Under the pieces are notes generated by a model, which had not been told where the DNA came from, did no database searches, and saw only the letters and a program-made list of their open reading frames with translations. Of a DNA stretch of 64,000 nt, positions 1 to 8,883 are shown one piece after another. This stretch comes from Porodaedalea pini. Lineage: Eukaryota; Basidiomycota; Agaricomycetes; Hymenochaetales; Hymenochaetaceae. Where the stretch lies: contig NBAY01000006.1 of assembly GCA_002794775.1 (NCBI GenBank), forward strand, positions 496,001 to 560,000. Reading direction: 5' to 3'. Both the position numbers and the translations under genes were made by a program. Within the stretch, counting starts at the first letter, position 1. Each line of letters opens with the position of its first letter.

Positions 1-951
1 TGCGAAGGTGCAGCGATCCCAGCTACAACCCATGCGCCGAAGAGCAAGCCGAGTAAGGTATAGACACCGCGCCGCTCATCCGTATCTAGTGGGCGCGTCA
101 GAGTCCTCCTCATCGCTAGCTCTTGCGTCGTCTCTGATGAAGATGGGGAAGCTGAGAAGACGTCGTGTGGGACGCCGAGGTCGTCGAGTACGTCACCAAG
201 AACACCATCGAATTTCTTAGGCGCGGGCGTAGGTTCAGCAGAAGGAAGAGTATCGGTAGCAGGTGACATCGCGAAGGTCGGGCCGCCAGCGGGGTGCGTC
301 TCTGCTCCTGCGGCTAGCATAATCTTTGCAGTAATTGGTTCAGAGGGAACTGCGGCTGCGGCTTGAGCCTTGACGGCAAAGGAGTCCCAGAAGTCCGGCA
401 AGAAGGGCTGATGGAAATAGATAAAGCAGGAGACATAGAAGATATTAACGAGCAGATAAAAGGGTAGATGACTGTATTAGAGAAACGCACAATTTGGACA
501 GGCGTCTCCGGCTGCGTCTGGGATACATCTGGAAGTTTGATGTCGAACGTCATAGGGGGCGCAGACGACCGCGGAATGGGACTCGGTGCGGCTTCTGCTC
601 GAGAAGCGGAAGAACTAGATACGCTGCGCGCCTGCGACTGACTCGGCGTGGGTGCAGGCGTAGAGGGCGCTTCCGTGGCAGAACGCGCATCCGCCTGCTG
701 AATACGCGAGATGAGCGTCCCTTTGGCGCCAGAACTACCACAATCGGATAGACGTAGGCGTTAACAATAAAATTCGAGGGCACGATGCACGAAGGAGAAG
801 GAACGTACGCTGAGAGACCGCGGGTGCGAAGCTCAGTGCGGAGCTCTGCAACAGTCTTGTCGTCGTATGTCTTGGAAAGCAGAACGGTGCTGACGAACGT
901 GCGCTGCGCATGCAAGGGGCGCAAGGACGTGCGTGCCGCAGTACGCAGCAT
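1..951 (-). CDS. AIM34: SAP-domain mitochondrial protein, AIM34-like (3' end beyond window)
   Basis: Seen: the first exon begins MLRTAARTSLRPLHAQR, an Arg-rich, acid-free leader typical of mitochondrial import. Splicing out 735-808 (GTACGT...GTAG) joins TVAELRTELRTRGLSA to SGAKGTLISRIQ, giving a complete SAP motif. A second intron at 408-490 leads into a Pro/Ser/Thr-rich linker. The last visible codons (LLGLLFGAWVVAGIAAPS) form a hydrophobic segment at the window edge, so the stop codon lies outside. Family knowledge: SAP motif plus C-terminal membrane anchor is the layout of yeast Aim34, a mitochondrial protein of unknown biochemical role. Inferred: a mitochondrial membrane protein of this family. 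The start is the first ATG, which sits directly before the targeting leader. The identity rests on architecture, so another SAP-containing mitochondrial protein remains possible. Confidence 0.65.
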
Positions 952-1373
952 GATGGATGTCGGGAAAGAACTGCAGCACTCTAAATGTAACGTCCAGGCC
1001 TTCAGTGAACGTTCACGGTGTCAAAAAAAATGGGAAAAGAGTCATCACGTGATAGAGCAACGTCCTGTCTACTGAATTGAATTTACTTGGACTAGTACTG
1101 CGAATTATTAGCTACGGTGACGGGCATCTAGCTGATCGGTGCAGGGCGGGCTCGACATCGAGCACATCGATTGCTATCGCAGAGCGTGGGCAGCGGGTAA
1201 GTGGGCTACGCGTTGCCCGTGAGCGCCGTCTCATCAGGTCGTCCTCGTGTGCAACTCGTGTTGGACATAGGTGGACTCCTATTCGAGTAACTGACTCCAT
1301 GCCCTTCGGCCACCTTGATCTTAATCTCTGAGTCGTCTTCCACGTACTTCTCGGCCTACGCACCCAGCTGGAC
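952..1373. other. intergenic, divergent promoter region
   Basis: This stretch lies between the divergent AIM34-like gene and the uncharacterised gene starting near 1374. I see no convincing coding sequence. An in-frame stretch around 1236-1290 ending in LVLDIGGLLFE could be an upstream exon of the next gene, but no clean splice joins it to that gene's frame. Confidence 0.4.
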
Positions 1374-3247
1374 ATGCTCCTCTCCCCCGCGTACGAGTCA
1401 CAATCTCACAGTATTTTAATCTTGCCGCTCACTCTTCTTAATATCCGCGGTCCCTCTCCAGGTCCACAGACGCCTCTCTCCCATCCGCAGGCAGCATCTG
1501 GTCGAAGCTCACAAAGAAAGGCGGTTCCAGTCGGGACAACGACAAGGCCCTCCAGCAGGCCCAAATGGCCCTCGCAAGGCAGCGCCTCGTCACCCTCGTC
1601 TTCGGCGACATGGAGACAGTCAGGATGGTCCGTCCCTCTTCTGCTTCACACCGTCAATGAATCCAGCTCTGACAATGCAGCTACACACAGCTTCCCAGTA
1701 CCTTCGCTGTGCGTTTATGCGTAGTAATATCGGCTTGACATTAAGCTCACTTTGACTGCAGGAACTCGAGGCGTTAGCTCGGGACTGGGTCAAACCGCCT
1801 CCAGACGCCAACTTTTCGCTCCGTATCCCCACTGAATATGCTTCATTCCAAGCTTCTGTATGCGTCTTTTGATCCCTCTTCGTCTATCTGGTCTCATGCA
1901 TTTCGCAGCGCTTCATCAGCGGCCCTTACATTTGGGTGCGTGCAGCTCGAAGTCCTCGAGTTAGCAGCAATACTCATTTTTTCTTGATTAGCTTACATCC
2001 GAGGACTCATATCAAATCGCTATCATGGGAGTGCAAGGATCGCGAGTTGAAATCTATAGTGACGCGCCGCCCCCGCCAGACGAGCCTCCGTATGTGATGT
2101 CTACTCATACCATGTCAGCTGTATACTCATATCTAATCGTTGTAGTCCACCACCGTAAGCTATTGCGCTTCTTAGATGGATCCATTTATCTGACATATCA
2201 TGTAGTCCTCCGCCAGTCCTCGAGATGGACGGCATCTTCAACCTTGAGCTGGAAAAAAATAAAATGGTTGGGATTGACGTGACTATCAATTCGGACGAGC
2301 TCGACATGGCGCGCATGGAAGATGGCACGACCGTTGCAGGTGTCTTTTGGGGCAAGCTCGATATTGTGCATGATGGTGATACGCACAAGATGGAGTTTAG
2401 CGGTACGCGCTTGCAGGACCAGAGCTACAATCCGGACCTGCTCGTAGACCAACGCGTGCTCTCCAAGCTGACCGTCGCTGCAAAGCCGACGACCGCCAAG
2501 TGCAATCTCAGCATCCTTGCGCCGACTCAGCAATACTGTGAGGTCAATGTGAGCTTCTCTCCGGCGTGGAAAATCGGCATGACATGGCCGCCCGCCGAGA
2601 ATATCACAGAGGACAAGTTCAAGTACTTCCTTCGGGTCCACCCTGGCGGTGCTCTCGAACACTTCGAGACCGAATCTGTTGTCACCTCCATCTATTACGA
2701 AGCAATGTAAGAGGTCGCTTATTCAGTTTAAGTGGATTTGTTCTGATGTCCGTCTAGGCCGGATTCTGCTATGTTCGATCCCGTATCCCTTGTCGCGCCA
2801 TACAACAGCTTCGCCTTGTCTTTCCGAGAATTCGTCCCACACCTCACCAAAGTCCTTGAACAACTCGGCCTCACGCTCCAAGCGCGCACCAACTTTATGA
2901 AGTACGTTTCGTCCCCTGTCGCTCACTTCGTGTCTCGTGACTAACTCCGGCCCTCTAGCTCGCACATGTCTACATTCAGCGCGCACAAGCACATCGCGTA
3001 CCGTTTCATGTCCCCGGGGCGGCTTGCGCGCGCTATCGACATCAGCGTGACACACGACCCGTGCGTGTGGACGCGCATCTTCCTAATGTTCCGCGGCGTT
3101 CCCGACGAGGAACTAGGGGAGTTCGCGCAGGCGGGCGAGAAGGAGGCGTTGCAGCACAATTGGCGCGAGGTCGTCGGGTGGAGTGAGGCATCGAAGGACC
3201 CGCAGCAATTCCGCGTGCTTGAGGTCAGCGTGCTCGAGTGCACGTGA
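1374..3247 (+). CDS. uncharacterised conserved fungal protein
   Basis: Not recognised as a named family. Joining canonical introns gives a continuous protein of roughly 430 residues. The first exon ends after MLLSP and splices into STDASLPSAGSIWSKLTKK. Later exons carry ELEALARDWVKPPPDANFS, a proline run (EPPPPPPPPVLEMDG), a long exon at 2206-2707, and a C-terminal region with YNSFALSFREFVPHL and LQARTNFM, then DPCVWTRIFLMFRGV. The C-terminal pattern (Ala/Leu-Gln-Ala-Arg-Thr then Phe-Arg-Phe and a Phe-Arg-Gly-Val strand) resembles hypothetical proteins seen repeatedly in basidiomycetes, to which I can assign no function. The start is the ATG that splices cleanly into the rest; an extra 5' exon cannot be excluded. 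Stop is TGA at 3245-3247. Confidence 0.7.
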
Positions 3248-4048
3248 GCCGGACAGTGCGTACGCCTCGACTGCGATTTCTTGCTGCATGGCTATGGGAC
3301 AGTCGGGTTTTCGATGTTGTGTTTTATTCCCTATCTAGCGCATACCATTTACTCGCTTCTTCTTCTCTTACTCTCCCCTCGTTTCTTCTGATCTTTTTAT
3401 ATCCTTCTCATGTTGTAATCACTGATGTGCTGCTCCATCCGCTCTCTGCGTTGTTCCTTGTTCTTGGTCACTGCTGTCTGTCCCTCAGTCTTCAACTATC
3501 TTTCCCCACCCTCAGTTTTGTTTCCTTCCAGTTGCTCCCTCATTATACTGTTGATACCTGTCTCAAAAGACGCCGTAATCGCACTACTTTACCACCTTCT
3601 GTCGTCTTCGACCTCGTTAACCATTGCGCTCCCCCGTTCCTGCTTATCGTTTCTTTTCTTCTGCGTCTTGTTTCCCGACTCTTCCCATGAGGAGCCTACT
3701 GCAGGCGTATCCATTTTTTGAACCCTAAAATTGATCCCATGAAGTACAAAGTCACCGTGTATCGATACACCTGCCTCTCCCTTTCTACTTCTTTTCCTTG
3801 TTTTTTGCGCATTACATCTTTTTCTTTTTCTTTCTCTTCTCACGCTCGCTGTCAGTAGATTCCGACGGATCTTGTGGATTGTCACATGTATATATATATG
3901 TTCTTGATGAAGTCACGCAAGACAGGCATAGAAAATAACCGTTATTGCTCTAGAAAAGTACTAATGGAATGAGACCCTGCGCGAAAACAACTGACAAGAT
4001 CCAATGTCCACGGGTGCTCTATAGTCCGAGAGGAGTTGAAGGGTACGG
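3248..4048. other. intergenic; long pyrimidine-rich tract
   Basis: No supported gene. From about 3330 to 3700 the plus strand is strongly enriched in C and T, with many TTC/CTT/CCT runs. An AT-alternating element (TATATATATATG) lies near 3888. Open frames here are low-complexity Ser/Leu/Phe strings produced by the base bias. Confidence 0.5.
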
Positions 4049-5131
4049 TCAAACAAGCAACAAACGCTTAGGAAATAGGATGGCCGTGGTCCTCTTCCCA
4101 TAAGCCCAGTTGACCTGCGTCCAGAAGGCAAGAAGGAAATAACAAGCACAAGACGTAGCGCCAATAATGATCCACGTCGACAGAAGAACGCCATCCACGT
4201 TCGCGCTTGCGCTCTGGTACTTGATCAAGACACGCAATAAAATGGCAGCCTCGCAAAGGAAGCCCAGCGCGGCTACGAGGAGAAGCGACACCACCGACCA
4301 GCGGTGGAGAGTCTGCTGCCTAATGCGCTGCGGTGGGCACGGCAGCGCAAGTAGACTGGTGAACGGAAGCGCGAACGGCTGGCAGAACTCATCAAGGCTA
4401 TCACCATGCGCGAGCGCGTCATTGAACCGCGTAATGACAGGAGAACAGAACTCCGAGCGGTCGACGAAGTCTGCGAAACGATCTGAGGGTCCGCGCGGAT
4501 ATGTGGAGGGGGCGCGCCAACGCGGCTTCGGCTTCTCGTGGATGACGGACGGCGTGCGTACGGCAAATTTTCTGTCCGTCTTGCGAAGGAAGACTAAAGG
4601 TCGTCAGACCCGCTTGAAAGTAACAAGTCTCCTCCCTCGTTAAGAATGGAGAATTGCCTTCACTGGCGTTACCAGGCTTCGAAATGGGCAATCGAGCCAG
4701 CTGCATGCCATTGCCCTCCGAGACCATCGCTGCGCTTCTGAACCGGGGCGGCGACGGACATCCGAGACTGGATCCTGAACCTGCTGGTTGTTTCCCAAGC
4801 TATTGTTCGACAGGTCGGTCTCACTCAGTGTCTTCGCGCGCGGGCGGCGCATTGGACTTTGCACCGCTTGCATGAGCTTCGACAGAGAGTCGCTCCGGAA
4901 GCGACCTAGCTGTGTTCCCATAACCGCGTCAACACCAAAGTAAGATGTTGCGGACTCCGTGGGAGCGACCCTGAGTGCATCCCCAGTGCTGTTGTCTTCA
5001 CGGGATATGCTCGCGGAAGCACTGACAGCTCCATCCGAGACAGATGAAGCGGGCCCGGAATCGGCGTCAATGACCTGCTTGCTCTTCGATGTCTTTATAC
5101 CGAAGATAGTCTTCACCTTCACTTTGATCAT
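4049..5131 (-). pseudogene. uncharacterised membrane protein, left copy, frameshifted
   Basis: The gene starts MIKVKVKTIFGIKTSK and continues through a Ser/Ala-rich region. A 44-base intron (4781-4824, GTGAGA...CAG) joins RRPRAKTLS to SGSSLGCPSPPRFRS. The C-terminus has two hydrophobic segments (VSLLLVAALGFLCEAAILL and STWIIIGATSCACYFLL) before TGA at 4049-4051. Compared with the right-hand copy, the T run at 4568-4571 is one base longer, which throws the frame after SLPSQDGQK. Correct frame resumes downstream, so only this one base interrupts the gene. I do not recognise the family. The 3' end is present here and missing from the copy at 10755-11634, so this is the more complete copy. It could be a working gene with a sequence error. 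Confidence 0.55.
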
Positions 5132-5357
5132 GACAGTCGTAATGCGATGTTGCTTTGTCCGCACAGATGATTACTAGAGGGAAAGAGAGGTGTCAGCCAT
5201 TCGATTCCGCTTGGAATCTCATCCAGCCAGCCTTGTCTTGAATGATAATAGTGTAAAGTCCCAATTGTTCCAGTGCCCGTCCAGTTTCAAACTACTCACA
5301 ATTGAGTCCGGGAAGAACCCGCAGTGATATGCCGTTCCGAGACCTGGAGTAAAATGG

Positions 5358-5365
5358 TATATAAA
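5358..5365 (+). promoter_or_regulatory. TATA box of small frame, left copy
   Basis: TATATAAA sits 76 bases upstream of the ATG at 5441. A pyrimidine-rich stretch and a CA-rich leader (ATCAACCAAACACACTCACG) lie between them, a typical fungal core promoter and 5' leader. The element is unchanged in the right-hand copy. Confidence 0.55.
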
Positions 5366-5440
5366 CTCTCAAGCCATACCTGTTTTCTTTCATCTCATCA
5401 CGGCTTCCACATCAAACCCCATCAACCAAACACACTCACG

Positions 5441-5692
5441 ATGAAGTCGAACTCCGACGCACTAAGCATGCGCATCGCCATCGAGCCGCCGTCGAACCCG
5501 ATAATCACCGTTGAACCCGCAACGCCAACTATCACCGTGGAGCCGCCAACGCCATCGCCATTGGCCTACTCTTGCGAGAGCTATCTTGACGCACACGATC
5601 CCACTGAACCAGGTCGAATTAAAGCGGAAGGTTCTACAGAGCTCCTCCTAGCACTGGCAGTGAATCGGCCATGTCTTTCGTGCGCGTGGTGA
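5441..5692 (+). CDS. small Pro/Thr-rich protein, left copy
   Basis: An uninterrupted 83-residue frame beginning MKSNSDALSMRIAIEPPSNP. An internal tandem motif, ITVEPATP then ITVEPPTP, is followed by YSCESYLDAHDPTEPGRIK. I do not recognise the family. Support for its being a gene is the upstream TATA box and A/C-rich leader, and its survival as an open frame of the same length in the second copy at 11944-12195 despite about nine base changes. No signal peptide or membrane segment is apparent. It could also be the first exon of a longer gene whose later exons were not duplicated, or a chance frame kept open because the copies are young. Confidence 0.4.
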   Translation: MKSNSDALSMRIAIEPPSNPIITVEPATPTITVEPPTPSPLAYSCESYLDAHDPTEPGRIKAEGSTELLLALAVNRPCLSCAW

Positions 5693-5759
5693 CACAAACG
5701 AGCGACGAGCGATTGTACTGGACTTCCCCGGTCCATCGACATTTGGAGGGCATGCAAGG

Positions 5760-7150
5760 GAAAATATCTGTCTCAATTTCATGTAGCCTCGGCGTGTAGT
5801 ATTCAATAATCCATGGATCAGCGATCAGATGCAAAACATCTTTATACCAAGTCTGCAAAAGAAAATCAGAACGTGATACGAGCAATACACACGCACCTAC
5901 ATTAGTCATTGTGTTACACACAGAGAAGCTGTTGCCCTCAACTTTTAAACCTGTCAAACCATACTATCGCACCATCTTCGATGCTTATGCCATCATCTCT
6001 GACCCCCTCATATCACCCCTTCCAAAACATCCAAAGCCGGTGACAGACTTCGTTTCCTCATTCATCATGAACTCGACCTGACCCTGATATGCATCAGTTT
6101 CGTACATCTCAAACGGCGTTTTTGACGCGCCATAGCCTTCCGGGAACAAAGCAGTGATTGCAATGTCAAACCTGCTTGTGTTGTTTGAAGCATGTACGAG
6201 TCGGACATGCGAGGACCACACGCGGCGCCAGGCACCGAAAAGCTGAGGTACGTCTGTATGTGGTGGAAGAGGATAGCTCTGTGCGCATCGACCGCGCGGA
6301 AGTCAGACAGAACAGAATCGCAATAATGCGAACTCGATTCGGGTCGCAGAGCACAAAAGTTACCATAACCCGGGTTCGTATATGCGCCACTATACGCTGT
6401 ACGTGGAAGCGGCGTAGTCATGTTTGGCAGGTCAGGAGGAACAGGGGAAGATGGTGGCCTACGAACAGCGGGAATTCAGTCTAGACAGTAGAATATTAAT
6501 GTTATTCCTGACTCAAATGAAGCTTAAGGGCAGGTGCGACTCTATTCTTGTCACAGGTATTCAGAAGAGTCACATTGTCACAATACCAAAATTGTCATCG
6601 GGGAAGACGATAGATAAAGAGGTAGTGCATCTCAGAGCGAAAGGATATTTACCTCATGCCCTGGTAGGAGAACCTGAACCAGCCATTCCGTACCCGGTTG
6701 GCCTCGCTCAATAATATTTGACGTTGTTACAGCTTCAAATACCGACTTTGGTACAACAGTATCATTTGACTCAGGCTTGGTCGCAATGTTCAGCAAGCTT
6801 TCTAGTCGACTGGACTGTGAGGTGCCAACAATGAGCCAACCACGATCGAAGATGCTCATAATAATACTCTTGGACCCCACGGCCAAATCTTTCTCCCCGA
6901 CATTACCTGACTCTGGCTTAGATCCACTGTTTAATAACATGACATCTCCCGGTCCGCTTGCACTTCTTTTTCTTCTTCAAGGATCCAGAAAGGAACCTTT
7001 GTCCGTGTGCTGACCATGTCTGTGTTAGTTCACCAGACGTAGCCGCCGTGTCTGGAGAAAAGGTGGTCGAATTCATGCTCAGAGGCTTGAATATGCGCTC
7101 CGTAGCATAATCGATGTATGATCCAGTGTACATCTGAGTCCCAACGTAGG
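5760..7150 (-). pseudogene. beta-lactamase-like serine hydrolase, 5'-truncated left copy
   Basis: This is the degraded counterpart of the intact gene at 12270-14723. It retains the region encoding TGSYIDYATERIFKPLSMNS (as an interrupted frame near 7080-7130), MNEETKSVTGFGCFGRGD and other C-terminal segments. It has no equivalent of the exons holding the Ser-x-x-Lys active site, because homology stops at 7150. Relative to the intact gene it has lost a stretch around 6500-6540 and the region encoding the His-Ser-Gly motif, and it has several one-base indels near 6285, 6345 and 6360. The intact gene's stop region is also altered. It is clearly non-functional. Confidence 0.8.
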
Positions 7151-7404
7151 GGAGAGCATATCGCGACGGGGAACAAAAACCATGTTCGACGTGTATTCTC
7201 AGCCAGGCAGGTCTAGTCACAAAATTTCCACTGAATTGCTATCCTTAACCTATGCTTTATAGTCCTTGTAAAAGGTCTCGAAGGAAAGCACACCACTCGA
7301 ATTTCCTGCGGTCATCAACTTTTCATCGCCTTAGACAAAGAAGGGTAAGTATATCTACATGTCCTTCTCTAAGCTCTTCTCAATTCCCTCGCGACATCTT
7401 TCTA

Positions 7405-8544
7405 GGATCATCCATGTCTGGGGATACAATGGCTATTGTCGCCAGGGTTGGGCAATCAGCAAGATGTTATTATTCCCTCAAGTATGCGCGATTTACTCCT
7501 CATAACCGGAAAGGGTGTTAACGAGAATGAACGAGCAGTTTTCAGGTCCGAATGAGATCTCACGTGCGATCTTCGTGTCTGCCGGTCCATCAAACTCTGT
7601 AGTGCTGGACAAACAGAAGATGTATTACATAGCGGGCAAGGCGAGTCTTTCAATTGTTTGCGCCTTAACAACAGTGGTGTGAATTGCACGCACATCTTCT
7701 CGCAGTGGAAAAATAGCGGTGAAGGTATGTTAGGCGATATAATAATGACTCGCAACTAGCTAACTATTCTCTGAAGGTTCATCTGGCTCACCATTCTCCA
7801 CCTTCCGATACATCCAAGACCTAATGTACGCTCTGACCTCGCTTTCCTTTTCTAACAACCTCATAAACTTCGAACGGGGGCTGCAAGATCTACCATGCGT
7901 GACGCACTTCGCACTTGCGCCAGACGATGACTCCGGAGGTGTTATGACCATCGCATCTGGGTGAGCTCGGGTTCGGGCCTACGAAGCCTAAGAGTGCGAC
8001 GAAGCCGACGCGACACCAGCCACTTTTTGGGATCGATGTCATCGAGTGCGTGGGGTTCTTCCTTTCTTTACTGCCCACGATCTTATGAATACTTTTCATT
8101 CCGTTTGATAGCATTGCGGCCTCGCAAAACACGTCATTCTTCCTCGCCCGCCCCAACGAGAAACTGTCAGACTTACCGCGACACCCCGAACAGGTTGACT
8201 CCCCAGATGAGTGCGTTGTGTGTAACAAGGACCGAGGTGATGACGACTCGCCGTTGGAGTGCGGCAAGGTACATTCTGTTTGCTCATTTTTGCTATTATT
8301 TTTTTGCTGAGCTCACGACCGTCATTAGTGCGACTATCCATACCATCTCTCCTGCCTCAAACCGCCCCTTACCGCAGCTCCAGACGGCGAATGGTTCTGT
8401 CCCCGCTGCTCCAACGCACCCGGGCGTCGCAATGCCAGCGACGGTTCAGCCGACGCAGATGAAGTCGAGGGTGCCGAAGAAGTCGAGGAGGATGAAGAGG
8501 AGGTGCCGAAGACAGATACAAGCGTCTCTCGGACTGCAGTCTGA
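7405..8544 (+). pseudogene. RCC1-repeat / PHD-finger protein, 5'-truncated and frameshifted
   Basis: Exon pieces read WGYNGYCRQGWAISK, SGPNEISRAIFVSAGPSNSV, FRYIQDLMYALTSLSF, CVTHFALAPDDDSGGVM and FFLARPNEKLSDLPRHPEQ. The Trp-Gly and Val-Thr-His-Phe-Ala-Leu-Ala strands resemble RCC1 (beta-propeller) blades. They run into a PHD finger: CVVCNKDRGDDDSPLECGK, an intron at about 8274-8329, then CDYPYHLSCL and GEWFCPRC, with the zinc-binding Cys4-His-Cys3 set present. An acidic tail ends at TGA 8542-8544. Known relatives combine RCC1 repeats with a PHD finger, which points to chromatin binding. Here most of the propeller is missing, and the frame breaks in the GGG at 7957-7959, just before GELGFGPTKPKSATKP. 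I read it as a relic or partial copy. A single-base error plus unresolved upstream exons is the alternative. Confidence 0.6.
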
Positions 8545-8883
8545 TGAAAAATTGTAGAGCAGCAAAGCGCAAGAAATAGCCCTTCTGTATGAACGGTTGG
8601 GTGTCTGATATTGGTACATCTTTATAAATTCACGCTCTTGCATGGCATACATGTTCTGTACATACCTCTCGTTTCCTCGTACAATCTCATCCATTCTCAT
8701 CAGTGCTAAGTTTTCTCTGTGCATTTCGCGAAGCCGGTATAAAGGGAGAATAAGGAAATAGTACAGTAGTAAAGTCATCTCCAGTCCATACGTAGAGCAG
8801 AATTCCATCTACCTCCAAGCGCCTCATCATTGTCGTGAGTGCATCATACACAAGCCACTCGAACCAACAAAGACCTGACCAGC
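8545..8883. other. convergent 3' flanks
   Basis: Lies between the end of the PHD-finger relic on the plus strand and the end of ERG9 on the minus strand. It probably holds both 3' untranslated regions. A methionine-rich minus-strand frame crosses it but shares no feature with a known protein. Confidence 0.4.

Larger units (their letters stand above)
4250..7150 (+). repeat. direct repeat, left copy (about 2.9 kb)
   Basis: Aligns by eye with 10755-13958 in the same orientation. Between 4640 and 5692 the offset is a constant 6503 bases with no gaps and about 21 mismatches, roughly 98 percent identity. Beyond 5740 the copies are still easily aligned but differ by many small insertions and deletions, and this copy is about 300 bases shorter. 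Homology starts abruptly at the CTCGCAAAGG shared with the right copy and ends at CCCAACGTAGG (7150). It contains most of the membrane-protein gene, the small 84-codon frame and the 3' half of a beta-lactamase-like gene. Confidence 0.9.

Noticed and set aside
3238..3690. A 150-codon plus-strand frame with hydrophobic Leu/Ser/Phe runs
   Set aside because: It lies wholly in the C/T-rich tract; Leu, Ser and Phe are what TTC/CTT/TCC codons give. No conserved motif or start context.
8446..8808. A minus-strand Met-rich frame of 120 codons (REMHRENLALMRMDEIVRGN)
   Set aside because: It looks superficially protein-like but overlaps the 3' ends of two convergent genes, including PHD-finger codons in antisense, and has no recognisable family or promoter.
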